A stretch of 64,000 nucleotides of DNA from Pectobacterium sp. A5351 (GCF_028335745.1 NZ_CP116477.1:1798001-1862000), one strand, 5' to 3'. Shown: positions 48,798 through 58,119, counted from the first letter of the stretch. Notes: generated by a model not told the origin, from the sequence alone. Numbers and translations are program-made.

Positions 48798-48968
48798 CCG
48801 GCTTTGCTCCCTATCAGTGAATCGCGCCACATTGCCCGCAACCCAGCGCAGCAGCGTAAGTCGGTGGAGGCAGTGTGATTTTTTGCGATAAAAAATAACA
48901 AACGCGCACAGGATAACAGGTCTTTTGCCATCATGTTATAGAGATATGTCTGACGGTAAGTAACGCCG

Positions 48969-49544
48969 TTATTTCACGTATTGCAAGAGGTACGTTTGCG
49001 TCGACTGCAAAAAACGAAATGACTGCTCGTAGGTGCAGCAATTCAAATTCTTCTGCGGCTGATACAGTGAAAAACCGATACAGGCAATACACAGGAAGCG
49101 TTCCAGTTGATTGCCTTTTTGGCTGTTTAAGAGCGGTAAACGGAAACGCCAGCGGCAGGGCCAAAGCAGGGGAACGCCGGAGGGGGTCAGCATATCGGCA
49201 AGGATGTGGCTCAGATAACCGACGATCATGGCATGGTAGGCATCCGTCGGGATCGGCCAATCTGGCGGTAGGCGCGTCTGGATAAAGAAAATACCGGCGG
49301 CGATGGCAAGGAGGCTGTGGGTAAATCCACGATGACCAAAGAGGCGGGCAATAGGCGAAGAAAGCCACTTCAGGCGCTGCCCGAGGACGGATTTGGGGTG
49401 ATCGATATCGGGCAGTAGCGCGGTAAGGAGTGCTCCGGGAATAATGTGCCACCAGTCTCCGGTAGCCAGCGCTGGCGATAGCTCAACTTTTTTAGCCAGA
49501 ATCGCGCAGGCAACAGAAAACAGCAGGTGTCCTTCCGCAGTCAT
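48969..49544 (-). CDS. ydjM: YdjM-like inner-membrane metal-dependent hydrolase family protein
   Basis: This 191-residue protein follows E. coli YdjM: MTAEGHLLFS, DWWHIIPGALLTALLPDIDHPKS, LGQRLKW, GHRGFTHSLLA, GYLSHILADMLTPSGVPLLWPCRWRFRLP. The conserved His and Asp residues in these segments are the presumed metal site, and several hydrophobic helices place it in the inner membrane. Function is unknown. E. coli ydjM is SOS-induced through LexA, and a LexA box lies 18 bp upstream here. The C-terminal 45 residues diverge from E. coli. Confidence 0.9.
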   Translation of the reverse strand: MTAEGHLLFSVACAILAKKVELSPALATGDWWHIIPGALLTALLPDIDHPKSVLGQRLKWLSSPIARLFGHRGFTHSLLAIAAGIFFIQTRLPPDWPIPTDAYHAMIVGYLSHILADMLTPSGVPLLWPCRWRFRLPLLNSQKGNQLERFLCIACIGFSLYQPQKNLNCCTYEQSFRFLQSTQTYLLQYVK

Positions 49545-49562
49545 GAAACGTCTCAAATAAAA

Positions 49563-49578
49563 CTGTTATTTTATACAG
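49563..49578. promoter_or_regulatory. LexA box upstream of ydjM
   Basis: CTGTTATTTTATACAG fits the SOS box CTGT-N8-ACAG with an A+T-rich centre. It stands 18 bp before the ydjM start, supporting SOS control as known in E. coli. Confidence 0.82.
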
Positions 49579-49652
49579 TATAAGAGATTATTCCTGCCTG
49601 CGGAAGCGGTGACGGCGTAACGATTTATTTCGGCTAGGGTGTGTGACGCCTT

Positions 49653-50615
49653 TTATGGCGCGGCTTTCGGCTGTTCGTTGTTTACCGGTAAAACACGTAG
49701 CCAGTTGTCCAGCAGTTGAGGCCAGGCAGCGGCAGGCAGCCCTTTGGTACCGCGCAGGCCGAAACCGTGTTTACCTTTCTCAAAGAGATGCATTTCAACC
49801 GGAATTTGTTTTGCCCGCAGTGCGCTGAACATTACCAGACTGTTATCAACCGATACCGAAGGGTCATCAACCGCATGCACCAGAAATGTAGGGGGCGTTT
49901 GTGCGGTAACCTGTTTCTCTGGAGAGTAACGTAGCACCTGCGCTTCCGTCGGCTGTTCGCCGATTAACTGTTTGCGCGAGCCTGCATGCGCAATATCCGC
50001 CTGCATCGAAATCACGGGGTACATCAGCACCATGAAATCAGGACGTGCACTTACGCTATCAATGGCATCGGTCGCGGGGTAAACGGACTGCGCAAATCGG
50101 GTTCCGAGGCTGGCAGCAACATGACCACCTGCGGAAAACCCCATAATACCGATGCGCTGTGGGTTAATGTGCCATTTCTCAGCGTTGGCTCTCAGGGTTC
50201 TTATAGCACGCTGTGCATCGGCCAATGGAGCATCAGCGCCTTCTTTATGGCCTTCACCGGGCATACGGTAGGTCATCACAAAAAGCGTGTATCCCTGCTG
50301 ATTAAAGAAAGGGGCCAGATCGCTGCCTTCCTTATCCAACACCACGCGCTGGTAAGATCCGCCGGGCGTAATGAGCAATGCCATGCCATTAGGCTTCTCT
50401 GCTGGATAAACGGTAATTTCGGGGCTGCGAATACCGGTTGCTGCCCGATCGGGAAGAGAGGGATCTTTGCTTCGTTCGACCAGTTGCGGCTGTGCCGTTG
50501 AAGAAGAGGCACCCGGCGCTTCGCCGTGTGGCCAGATAGGAAAAACAGGTTGGGCGTAACTGAATCCATTTACAGACATCATAATGGCCCCGACAAGCAG
50601 AGAACGAACAATCAT
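49653..50615 (-). CDS. paeX: Periplasmic pectin acetylesterase PaeX
   Basis: PaeX removes acetyl groups from oligogalacturonates in the periplasm so that they can be transported and cleaved. The 320-residue alpha/beta hydrolase has a signal peptide (to about residue 21), nucleophile Ser161 in GFSAGG, Asp250/251 in AVDDPS and His283 in GKHGFG. The LLITPGGSY segment supplies the oxyanion region. It resembles Dickeya PaeX, where the gene is cotranscribed with kdgM. Here it lies 352 bp downstream of kdgM on the same strand, so cotranscription is possible but not evident. Confidence 0.9.
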   Translation of the reverse strand: MIVRSLLVGAIMMSVNGFSYAQPVFPIWPHGEAPGASSSTAQPQLVERSKDPSLPDRAATGIRSPEITVYPAEKPNGMALLITPGGSYQRVVLDKEGSDLAPFFNQQGYTLFVMTYRMPGEGHKEGADAPLADAQRAIRTLRANAEKWHINPQRIGIMGFSAGGHVAASLGTRFAQSVYPATDAIDSVSARPDFMVLMYPVISMQADIAHAGSRKQLIGEQPTEAQVLRYSPEKQVTAQTPPTFLVHAVDDPSVSVDNSLVMFSALRAKQIPVEMHLFEKGKHGFGLRGTKGLPAAAWPQLLDNWLRVLPVNNEQPKAAP

Positions 50616-50967
50616 GATAGATCACCTGACAAAGGGAAGGAGGGGGGAAATCGTTGGGCGATGGTAAAAAAATAGGGTAGCCATCACATCGGAGAAAAAA
50701 TGACCACCCTGAACCGCAAATTTTAATAAAGAAATAACATTCATACACGAAGAGGGTAAATCAGACACAGCCATTCCAACAGCTAAAACGCATGTAGCTA
50801 AACCGCAGCTAACGACACTACATGTAACAATGAAACGTAACTAACTTGCTAAACCTACGACGGACATAATAAAGAGATGTTAATGATAAAAATAAAACAG
50901 GTGAATCCATTAACACTAACATCCCTTTTGCTAACTCATAACGCTTATTTAAATAATAAGGCCGTTA
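50616..50967. other. Intergenic stretch between kdgM and paeX
   Basis: This 352-bp A+T-rich gap has no gene I can support. A sequence like a KdgR box (GAAATAACATTCAT, near 50731) is off by one base from the dyad spacing. It probably holds a separate paeX promoter. No strong terminator for kdgM is visible. Confidence 0.45.
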
Positions 50968-51702
50968 TTAGAAGCTGTATTGCACACCAACACGGTAACG
51001 AGTTTGACGGTGGTCAGTGGTGCCGCCAGATTCTGCAACGTTACCGACTGCCATATAAGGTTTCCAGTTTTTATCCAGTTTATAGGACAATTTCACATCA
51101 TGGTCGAAATTGTATGTTTCATTGTCGTATTGATAGGCGAAAGCTCTATTTACTTTCTTATAATCCAGTTCGTAATCAACCTGGAAGTCTTTCAGGAATT
51201 TATAGCTAACAACGGCGGTTAAGTTATATCCGTTTTCTGAAGTGTTTCTGCCACCAATGCTGCCACTGTTGCGTTTGTAATATGGGCGATAGCGTAATGA
51301 AGTAGACAGATCGTCAGTGATATTGACTTTACCGCGTAAATAAGGGCGGTAGTTGTTAGAGGTAGAGCTTGAATCTAAAGAGAAACCTGGTTCCAGAGAA
51401 AAGGTTTTATTGAAGTTGTAAACATAGCTGGCAACCACTTCAGTGCCATTACTAACCGTCTCATGGTACGGTTTATTTGGGGTTATGCGGTTTCCAACCG
51501 TATTATTGTTTGGTTCGCCATTTTTCCATTTTGCTTCGACTGAAAGTCCGAATCCATTAGCAAAACGGTGAGACATTGAAATACGGTCTTTATGGTCGTT
51601 TTTGGCAGTGTCTTGCATTTCATGACGATAATCAATTGTCACAGCCATTGCATTTACACTAATTAATGACGTAACAGCCAGAGCGAGTAATTTAAATTTC
51701 AT
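50968..51702 (-). CDS. kdgM: Oligogalacturonate-specific outer-membrane porin KdgM
   Basis: KdgM is a small monomeric porin (about 12 beta strands) that lets oligogalacturonates cross the outer membrane. The 244-residue precursor has a signal peptide ending in NAMA-VTIDYRHE. The mature part is beta-rich and basic, with alternating aromatic residues, ending in the outer-membrane signature RYRVGVQYSF with C-terminal Phe. It lies between paeX and the tog operon, the arrangement known in soft-rot bacteria. A KdgR-like site lies upstream. Confidence 0.94.
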   Translation of the reverse strand: MKFKLLALAVTSLISVNAMAVTIDYRHEMQDTAKNDHKDRISMSHRFANGFGLSVEAKWKNGEPNNNTVGNRITPNKPYHETVSNGTEVVASYVYNFNKTFSLEPGFSLDSSSTSNNYRPYLRGKVNITDDLSTSLRYRPYYKRNSGSIGGRNTSENGYNLTAVVSYKFLKDFQVDYELDYKKVNRAFAYQYDNETYNFDHDVKLSYKLDKNWKPYMAVGNVAESGGTTDHRQTRYRVGVQYSF

Positions 51703-51827
51703 TGTTATATTCCCTATTGGTTAGGATATTGCTTAATAAAAACGCGCATTATGCTTTTTGGGACAAGTTCTATTTTATTTATTATTAAGCTGCGTTCTGT
51801 GATCGAGATCGTCTTGAGTAACAAAAA

Positions 51828-51847
51828 GTAAAATGGGGTTTCAAATT
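51828..51847 (-). promoter_or_regulatory. Possible KdgR box upstream of kdgM
   Basis: On the minus strand, TTTGAAACCCCATTTTACTT keeps the GAAAY...RTTT core of the KdgR dyad about 125 bp upstream of the kdgM start. The outer positions are imperfect. Confidence 0.5.
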
Positions 51848-51890
51848 GTGAGGGAGATCGAATTGAATATAGCGGTTGTTTTAATTTAAA

Positions 51891-51922
51891 TGAAAAATCC
51901 CTGCCGTCAGTACGGCAGGGAT
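51891..51922 (-). terminator. Terminator of the pelW-togMNAB operon
   Basis: ATCCCTGCCGT and ACGGCAGGGAT form a perfect 11-bp stem with a 4-base loop and, on the minus strand, a run of five T residues, 28 bp after the togB stop. Confidence 0.88.
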
Positions 51923-51949
51923 GAATTACAGGGTAAATCGGGTATTACA

Positions 51950-53239
51950 TTATTTCATTGCGCGTTTCAGAATACGCTCAGATTGACGCTGGAAGTATTT
52001 CGCTGCGTCTTCCACAGATTTCTGGCCGTAATCGATAGACTGGATGGTATCACCAAACAGAGAAACGATTTGCGGATCGTCGAAATATGGAGAAACGGCA
52101 ACGTCATGTGGCAGAGACAGCGCCAGTTTCAACCCGGCAACTGCTGGAGCATCGTCTTTGATGACACCATCAGCAGTCAGCTGAGCAACAGCCGCTTTAC
52201 TCAATGGAACACCACGTTCCAGACCCAGAGCCTGAGCACCTTCTTTGCTGTTCAGCAGGAAGTTGATCAACTGAGCAGACTCTTTAGGATACTTAGTCGA
52301 TTTACCGATAGACAGCATCTGTGCAGGTTTGAAGAACAAGCCGGCATCTTTCGCACCTGGCAGCATTGGGTAGCTACCCAATTCCAGTTTTGCTGGTGGT
52401 TGCAGGTTGTCAGAGTATTTGGTAATGGTGGAGTTCCACATGTAAGTACCAGACCATTCGCCTGTGATCCATGGCTTCATTTCATACATGTTGCTCTTGC
52501 CGAAAGAGGCATAGTACTTCGCATCAGGCATGACATGGCTGTCGATCAGTTTTTTGTACATGCCAAAGAATTCAGCCCATTGCGCATCGCTGTAGGCGAA
52601 TTTTTGAGCTTTTACATCAATCGCTGGAATGTTGTACTTCTGAACCATATAAGAGTTCAGCAGCGCCAGAGAATCCTGATGTTCCAATACGATAGGGTAG
52701 TATTGGTCGCCCAGTTTTTCTTTGAACACTTTACCGGCGTTCAGCAGCTCGTCCCACGTTTTCGGATATTCCAGACCGGCTTTTTTCCAGCTTTCGGTGT
52801 TGAAATAGAACACGCGAGCAGTAACGGAAATTGGAATACCGTTCAGTTTGCCGTTGACCGTGGTGTTTTGCAGCTCTTTGGTTTCGAACTGGGTCAGATC
52901 CAGAGAATCTTTCACTTTGTTCAGATCGTAAAAACCATCGCCGTTTTTAGAGAAAATTGGCAGCCAGTTCCAGTTGGTCTGCATCACGTCTGGCTCGGTA
53001 TTACCGGCGATCTGTGTTGTCAGACGAGACAGGTGACCATCCCAGCCAGTGTATTCCGCTTTCACGGTGATGTTCGGATGCTGCTTATGGAACTCTTCAA
53101 TAGCCTTGAGCGTCTGTTGGTGACGGCTGTTGCCGCCCCACCATGACATTCTCAATTCCACATTATCAGCGGCCAAAGACGGCATTGCCACTAACGCCAG
53201 AGATGAAGCTATTAACGTGTGTAGGATCGCTTTTTTCAT
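51950..53239 (-). CDS. togB: Oligogalacturonide-binding protein TogB
   Basis: TogB is the periplasmic binding protein of the TogMNAB importer for oligogalacturonides. The 429-residue precursor has a signal peptide ending at SLA-ADNVELR, then the family 1 binding-protein sequence RMSWWGGNSRHQQTLKAIEEF. Tryptophan and aromatic residues suited to sugar binding are visible (TNWNWLPIF, KPWITGEWSGTYMW). It is the last gene of the pelW-togMNAB operon, 15 bp after togA, with a terminator downstream. Confidence 0.93.
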   Translation of the reverse strand: MKKAILHTLIASSLALVAMPSLAADNVELRMSWWGGNSRHQQTLKAIEEFHKQHPNITVKAEYTGWDGHLSRLTTQIAGNTEPDVMQTNWNWLPIFSKNGDGFYDLNKVKDSLDLTQFETKELQNTTVNGKLNGIPISVTARVFYFNTESWKKAGLEYPKTWDELLNAGKVFKEKLGDQYYPIVLEHQDSLALLNSYMVQKYNIPAIDVKAQKFAYSDAQWAEFFGMYKKLIDSHVMPDAKYYASFGKSNMYEMKPWITGEWSGTYMWNSTITKYSDNLQPPAKLELGSYPMLPGAKDAGLFFKPAQMLSIGKSTKYPKESAQLINFLLNSKEGAQALGLERGVPLSKAAVAQLTADGVIKDDAPAVAGLKLALSLPHDVAVSPYFDDPQIVSLFGDTIQSIDYGQKSVEDAAKYFQRQSERILKRAMK

Positions 53240-53254
53240 CGGTTACTACTCCTG

Positions 53255-54382
53255 TTAAAGAGAGATATTTTTTTCTGTTTTTGCATCAAAAATATGGCAT
53301 TTTTCCATGTCGAACTGGAAATATACCGGACGATGCAGTCCCTTCTCGATAATCAGCCGACCTTCGTCATAAGGAATGCGGCTGGTTAATTCAAAGCCAT
53401 CGACTTTAATGTACATAAAGAATTCGTGACCCATGTTTTCTACGCGAACCAGCTCACCCTGTGAGTGGCTGCCTTCAAATGGCGTATCTGACACGGAAAC
53501 ATAGTCTGGGCGAACGCCGAAGAATACGTCTTGTCCGATATAGCTGCGGACTTTATCTTGTTTTTCAGCACTTAACACCAGCGCGTTATTACCCACAACA
53601 ACGCCAACCTGACCGTCTTTCTCGACCAGTTTGCATGGCTTGATGTTCATTTCTGGTGAACCAATGAAGCCAGCAACGAACATGTTGACAGGGTAGTGGT
53701 ACAGGTTATCCGGCGTATCAACCTGCATGATGTGACCGAGTTTCATCACGCAGATACGGTCGCCCATGGTCATTGCTTCAGTCTGATCGTGGGTAACATA
53801 TACGCTTGTCGCCGCTTTACCGCTTTTCTTCAACTGCTTATGCAGGTCGGAAATACGGATACGCATGGAAGCACGCAGTTTGGCATCCAGGTTTGACAAC
53901 GGTTCGTCAAACAGGAACACATCTGGTTTTTTAACGATGGCGCGGCCTACGGCCACACGCTGTGCCTGACCACCAGACAGCTGGCGCGGCAGACGATCCA
54001 TCAGTTCTTCCAGCTCCAGAATTTTGGCCGCTTCTGCTACCTGCGCTTCGATTTGCTCTTTAGGAATTTTGCTCAGCTTCAGACCAAACGCCAGGTTCTC
54101 TTTTACCGTCATGTGAGGGTAGAGGGCATAGTTCTGGAACACCATCGCAATCCCACGCTCTTTTGGCGCCAGATTGTTAACAACGCGTTCACCGATGCGA
54201 ACTTCACCGCCGCTAATGGTTTCCAGGCCTGCCAGCATGCGCAGCGTAGTGGATTTCGCACAGCCAGACGGGCCGACGATAACCATGAATTCGCCGTCTT
54301 TAATCGTCAGGTCGATGCCGTGAACGGCTTTGAAACCGTTGGAGTATACTTTTTCCAGTTTATTGAAAATAACTTCAGCCAT
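53255..54382 (-). CDS. togA: Oligogalacturonide ABC transporter ATPase TogA
   Basis: TogA energises the oligogalacturonide importer. The 375-residue protein has the MalK/UgpC layout: ATPase domain with Walker A, Q-loop (MVFQNYALYP), LSGGQ signature, Walker B (FLFDEPLSNLD) and H-loop (YVTHDQTEAM), then an OB-fold C-terminal domain. Walker A reads GPSGCAKST (37-45), with Ala42 where Gly is usual, and the signature continues LSGGQAQR rather than LSGGQRQR. Both variants are clear in the DNA. Lys43 and Ser44 remain. It lies between togN and togB with short gaps. Confidence 0.93.
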   Translation of the reverse strand: MAEVIFNKLEKVYSNGFKAVHGIDLTIKDGEFMVIVGPSGCAKSTTLRMLAGLETISGGEVRIGERVVNNLAPKERGIAMVFQNYALYPHMTVKENLAFGLKLSKIPKEQIEAQVAEAAKILELEELMDRLPRQLSGGQAQRVAVGRAIVKKPDVFLFDEPLSNLDAKLRASMRIRISDLHKQLKKSGKAATSVYVTHDQTEAMTMGDRICVMKLGHIMQVDTPDNLYHYPVNMFVAGFIGSPEMNIKPCKLVEKDGQVGVVVGNNALVLSAEKQDKVRSYIGQDVFFGVRPDYVSVSDTPFEGSHSQGELVRVENMGHEFFMYIKVDGFELTSRIPYDEGRLIIEKGLHRPVYFQFDMEKCHIFDAKTEKNISL

Positions 54383-54395
54383 GATAAATCCTCTA

Positions 54396-55301
54396 TTAAC
54401 CTTTAATTCCGCTGCTGGTTACGCCTTGTACGAAGTAGCGCTGTGCCAGGAAGAAAACAATAATGGATGGCAGAATGGAGATGCTGGACATGGCCAGAAT
54501 TTCATTCCACGGAGCGCCTTCTGTAACGTCGATAGACATTTTCAGCGCCAGCGCAATCGGATATTTATCCACGCTATAAACATAAATCAGCGGACCGATG
54601 AAGTCGTTCATTGACCACATGAACTGGAACAGCGCAACAGAGATGATGGCTGGTTTCAAAATCGGCACGACCACATACCACAGAACCTGGAAAGAGTTAC
54701 AGCCATCGATCTGGGCGGCTTCTTCCATATCACGTGGTACACCACGCAGGAACTGGATCAGCATGAACACAAAGAACCCTTGTGTTGCAAACGCGACCGG
54801 CAAGTACAGTGGCAGATAGCTGTTCAGCATGCCCATTTCACGGAACATGAGGTACTGCGGAATCAGCAACACGGTGCTTGGCAGCAGCATGGTGGCAATC
54901 AGCGTGGCAAACCAGAAATTCTTCCACGGAATGTCAAAGCGAGCGAAACCATAAGCCACAATCACCGAGGAGATGACGGTCAGAACCACTTTCGGAATCA
55001 CATACTGGAAAGTGTTAATCATGTAGTGACCGAAATTGTATTCCGTACCGGTTTTCCAACCGTTAACGAAACCGTCCCAGGTGGCGTGAGCAGGCCACAG
55101 ACCCAACGTCGTGAAGATCTCATGGTTCGGTTTGAACGACGCCGAGAACATCCACGCTAATGGATAAAGCATCAGTAAACCAACAAACAGCAGTATCACG
55201 TAACGGATAGCGGCACTGAGTTTTTCTTTACGCAGCGTGCGGCGTACTTCTGCAGCAGCAACTTCTTGTGCTGTAGTCAGGTTTGAATGCATGTCAGCCA
55301 T
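54396..55301 (-). CDS. togN: Oligogalacturonide ABC transporter permease TogN
   Basis: TogN is the MalG-like permease of the importer, 301 residues, six membrane segments after a cytoplasmic N-terminus. The EAA loop reads DMEEAAQIDGCNSFQ, and the end is GVTSSGIKG, typical for the group. ATG 55301 has a strong AAAGGAGG site and overlaps the togM stop by 8 bases, which points to coupled translation. A longer frame to 55409 lies inside togM and is rejected. Confidence 0.94.
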   Translation of the reverse strand: MADMHSNLTTAQEVAAAEVRRTLRKEKLSAAIRYVILLFVGLLMLYPLAWMFSASFKPNHEIFTTLGLWPAHATWDGFVNGWKTGTEYNFGHYMINTFQYVIPKVVLTVISSVIVAYGFARFDIPWKNFWFATLIATMLLPSTVLLIPQYLMFREMGMLNSYLPLYLPVAFATQGFFVFMLIQFLRGVPRDMEEAAQIDGCNSFQVLWYVVVPILKPAIISVALFQFMWSMNDFIGPLIYVYSVDKYPIALALKMSIDVTEGAPWNEILAMSSISILPSIIVFFLAQRYFVQGVTSSGIKG

Positions 55302-56184
55302 TTTTTCCTCCTTTATCAGCGGAGTAGAACACCCAGTATTTCGACGACTTAAAGGAAATAGACGCAAATACCGCAACAACCAGGAACAGAACCCATGCCA
55401 AGGCAGCACCGTAGCCCATATCGAAATACTTGAACGCCGTATCGTAGATATAGAGCGAGAACAGGTAGGTGTAGTGCGTTGGACCGCCGCCAGTGATGAC
55501 GTAAGGTGCCGTAAACTCCTGGAATGCCTGAGTGGTCTGCATGATAAAGTTAAAGAAAATAACCGGTGTAATCAGCGGTACCGTTACTTTCAGGAACATT
55601 TGCCATTTGGATGCACCGTCGATCATTGCCGCTTCATACTGTGATTGCGGAACGTTCTGCAATGCAGCCAGGAAGATAACCATCGCTGAACCAAACTGCC
55701 ATACGCGCAGCAGGGTTACCGACATCAGTGCCAGAGACGGTTCGCCCAGCCAGTTGATGGCGTCAAAACCAAATACGCCGAGAAAGCTGTTTAACAAACC
55801 ATCGATGGCGAACAGTGCACGCCACAATACGGCGATTGCTACGCTGCTGCCCAGAATAGAAGGCACATAGTAAGCAGTACGGAAGAAACCGATACCACGT
55901 AATTTGAAATTAAGTACAAACGCAATTAACAGTGCGAAGATTAATTTCAATGGAATGGTCAGAAATACATAGGCAAAGGTAACGCCCATTGATTTCCAAA
56001 AGAGATCATCTTCCAGGAACATACGGTGATAGTTTTCTAGCCCCGTAAATTCAGGTGAATTTATCAAATCATACTCAGTAAAACTGAGGATAAATGACGA
56101 AACAAAGGGGAAAGCGGTAAAAACTATCAGCCCTATAATATAGGGGGAGATATAGGCTAACCCCAGCATTCTGTTTTCATTCAT
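55294..56184 (-). CDS. togM: Oligogalacturonide ABC transporter permease TogM
   Basis: TogM is the MalF-like permease, 296 residues with six membrane segments starting at about residue 9. The EAA loop is SQYEAAMIDGASKWQMFLKV. It pairs with TogN in the inner membrane to import oligogalacturonides delivered by TogB. The gene begins 46 bp after pelW and is in the same operon. Confidence 0.94.
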   Translation of the reverse strand: MNENRMLGLAYISPYIIGLIVFTAFPFVSSFILSFTEYDLINSPEFTGLENYHRMFLEDDLFWKSMGVTFAYVFLTIPLKLIFALLIAFVLNFKLRGIGFFRTAYYVPSILGSSVAIAVLWRALFAIDGLLNSFLGVFGFDAINWLGEPSLALMSVTLLRVWQFGSAMVIFLAALQNVPQSQYEAAMIDGASKWQMFLKVTVPLITPVIFFNFIMQTTQAFQEFTAPYVITGGGPTHYTYLFSLYIYDTAFKYFDMGYGAALAWVLFLVVAVFASISFKSSKYWVFYSADKGGKNG

Positions 56185-56230
56185 AATGCTTACCTATTGA
56201 TTAATTGTGAACCATTAAAAAAATATAAAA

Positions 56231-57862
56231 TTAAGATGTTAATAACTCTGGATAAATTAATTCCACGTCATAAACAATTCTATTTTCCCCGTTAACGTGA
56301 AAATCACCGTGAACATATCCACCCTGTGTCAGGTACGGCGGGATATCGTTTAATTTGTTGCGACAAGCGGCAACGAAAGTCAGTAAAGCCAGCGGATAGG
56401 TATCATCCAGACGAACATAACGATGCTGTGAGGAGCGAACAAACAGACCACGATGGAAATGTTGTTCAAACAGAACGCCAGCCAGTTGCGCGGCGTAATG
56501 TGCCCAGGATTCGGATTGTTTGTGGTCGGCCAGTTCGATGACGGTCAACAAGAGTACCGGGCTGGCGATGGATTGAATGTCTTCTTTGTTCAGTCGCGTC
56601 AGCATGGTGTTAACCAGTGTATGCAATTCCTCATCGCCGCTCAGACGATAAGCACGAACCAGTGGTAATAAATAATCACCTTCTAATGCAAACGGTTTTA
56701 ATTCTGTTCCCGCCTTGCCGTAATAACCATCGCGTTTAAAACGGTAACCTGTCATGTCCTGGCCGTTATTCCACATAGGACGCAGCGTATTACTGGTGAC
56801 ATCATAGGCGTACTGATAGTAATTCTTTAACCCTGAAATCACCCAGTCCAGCATTTCGGCATCGGGCTGTGTACGCAGGATATCCAGTATGGCCAGAGGA
56901 TTATCAATCAGCAGCGGACGCATATCTCGGAATAACACATTGGCTTCACGTGCGATTTCACCAAACTCTGCACCAAACTGACGTTGCGCGCGATCGCCAA
57001 ACCAGGACTGCGTCTGGTTATCGTCTTCCGGCACGGGCTGGCGCTGCTGTGGTGAACTGAACTGATACACCGGCATACCGGTTTCTGGGTTGCGTGCCAA
57101 CACGTATTGGCGATAAAGGTGTTTACCCCAGGCCGCAGCATGGCTATCGCCCGTGTATTCGGCATATTTGAACGCGGCATAAATCAGATCTGTGCCAGCA
57201 TTAACAAAAGTCAGGCCCTTCGTTAACGGCAGAAGAGGCCACCGTACCGGATCGACGACGTCATGGCGAGCATGCAGGAAAACATTGGGATCGCGTTTCT
57301 TGGCGTAGTCGCCATGGCGACCCAGATCCAGTGAATCCCAGTCTTCAACATGCGCGTTCCAGAAACCCTGAAAGAAATTCAGTGTCTTTTCTGCATTAAC
57401 ACGGTGTAAAAGTGCGTAATAGGGCAGATGGTGCTTTAATTCATGCACCTGAGCTTTGGATTCTGGCCCTTCTCCTGCCAGCGTATCCAGATTAATAAAA
57501 CGGTGACCGCCCCAGTAGAACAGGCCGCTGTTATCATCAACGAAGTGATGCAGGAAATATTCGCTTTGTGCGATAGCGTGCTGCTGATAGCTATCATTAC
57601 CGGTAACTACGCTCATGGCACACAGCGTTCTTAACCAATTTTGCTGGCTAGCAAAATTAGAAATAGGTGCGCTATGTCCATCAGGGAATTGCCACATCGC
57701 AGGGGCATAATTTTCCACATCAAAACCATCAGCCAATAATAACGTCGGCTTAGTTTGGCTGCGGCCTTTATCCTGAACGCAGGCAATGTGGCTATCGAGT
57801 GCTGCAACCCATTCGTCGAGCTGCGATTTCCTGCTGGTGTATAAGTTTTCAAAAATACTCAT
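56231..57862 (-). CDS. pelW: Cytoplasmic exopolygalacturonate lyase PelW (PL2)
   Basis: PelW cleaves unsaturated digalacturonates from short oligogalacturonides in the cytoplasm, upstream of Ogl. It is 543 residues long with no signal peptide, as expected for family 2 lyases, and has the alpha-barrel-type sequence with FYWGGHRFINLDT, HELKHHLPYY, RHDVVDPVRWPLLPL and DRAQRQFGAEFGEIAREAN. Several His residues are candidates for the metal site. ATG 57862 has AGAAGG upstream; an in-frame extension to 57913 overlaps the KdgR box. It is the first gene of the operon with togMNAB, as described for Dickeya. Confidence 0.93.
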   Translation of the reverse strand: MSIFENLYTSRKSQLDEWVAALDSHIACVQDKGRSQTKPTLLLADGFDVENYAPAMWQFPDGHSAPISNFASQQNWLRTLCAMSVVTGNDSYQQHAIAQSEYFLHHFVDDNSGLFYWGGHRFINLDTLAGEGPESKAQVHELKHHLPYYALLHRVNAEKTLNFFQGFWNAHVEDWDSLDLGRHGDYAKKRDPNVFLHARHDVVDPVRWPLLPLTKGLTFVNAGTDLIYAAFKYAEYTGDSHAAAWGKHLYRQYVLARNPETGMPVYQFSSPQQRQPVPEDDNQTQSWFGDRAQRQFGAEFGEIAREANVLFRDMRPLLIDNPLAILDILRTQPDAEMLDWVISGLKNYYQYAYDVTSNTLRPMWNNGQDMTGYRFKRDGYYGKAGTELKPFALEGDYLLPLVRAYRLSGDEELHTLVNTMLTRLNKEDIQSIASPVLLLTVIELADHKQSESWAHYAAQLAGVLFEQHFHRGLFVRSSQHRYVRLDDTYPLALLTFVAACRNKLNDIPPYLTQGGYVHGDFHVNGENRIVYDVELIYPELLTS

Positions 57863-57902
57863 GGAGTACCTTCTTATGGAACCGTGTGAACAGTTCCTTA
57901 TA

Positions 57903-57923
57903 AATAGAAACACTGTTTTGATT
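57903..57923 (-). promoter_or_regulatory. KdgR box upstream of pelW-togMNAB
   Basis: On the minus strand, AATCAAAACAGTGTTTCTATT carries both arms (CAAAAC and GTTTC) of the KdgR dyad, 41 bp upstream of pelW. A second weaker one lies at 57984-58002. Confidence 0.72.
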
Positions 57924-57983
57924 GATTATATTGCGCTATTAACCTTGTCGTCATGCACGCAATATCGAAAGTGTGATCAAAGT

Positions 57984-58002
57984 CGGAACGTTGTTTTGAT
58001 TT
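57984..58002 (-). promoter_or_regulatory. Second KdgR-like site upstream of pelW
   Basis: AAATCAAAACAACGTTCCG on the minus strand keeps the AAAAC...GTT core. It lies about 120 bp upstream of pelW. Two sites would suit tight repression. Confidence 0.5.
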
Positions 58003-58068
58003 TTTTTAAGAAAGGATTTTGGCAGGAGAAAGAACCATAAAAAAGAAATAACGGATTGAAAAATAAAT

Positions 58069-58096
58069 AAAAAGCACAACCGAAATTGTGCTTTTT
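58069..58096 (-). terminator. kduD terminator
   Basis: AAAAAGCACAA and TTGTGCTTTTT form a perfect 11-bp stem with a 6-base loop, 24 bp beyond the kduD stop; the minus strand continues with a T-rich tail. Confidence 0.85.
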
Positions 58097-58119
58097 ATCG
58101 CAAGTTGGCTAAATGCCGC

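Noticed and set aside
50725..50745. KdgR box upstream of paeX
   Set aside because: The right arm is shifted by one base relative to the dyad, so the match is not better than chance in A+T-rich DNA.
51790..51815. CRP site upstream of kdgM
   Set aside because: TGTGATCGAGATCGTC has only one good arm.
51890..53146. Long plus-strand open frame of 418 codons opposite togB
   Set aside because: It is the antisense of togB, with no ribosome-binding site or family features.
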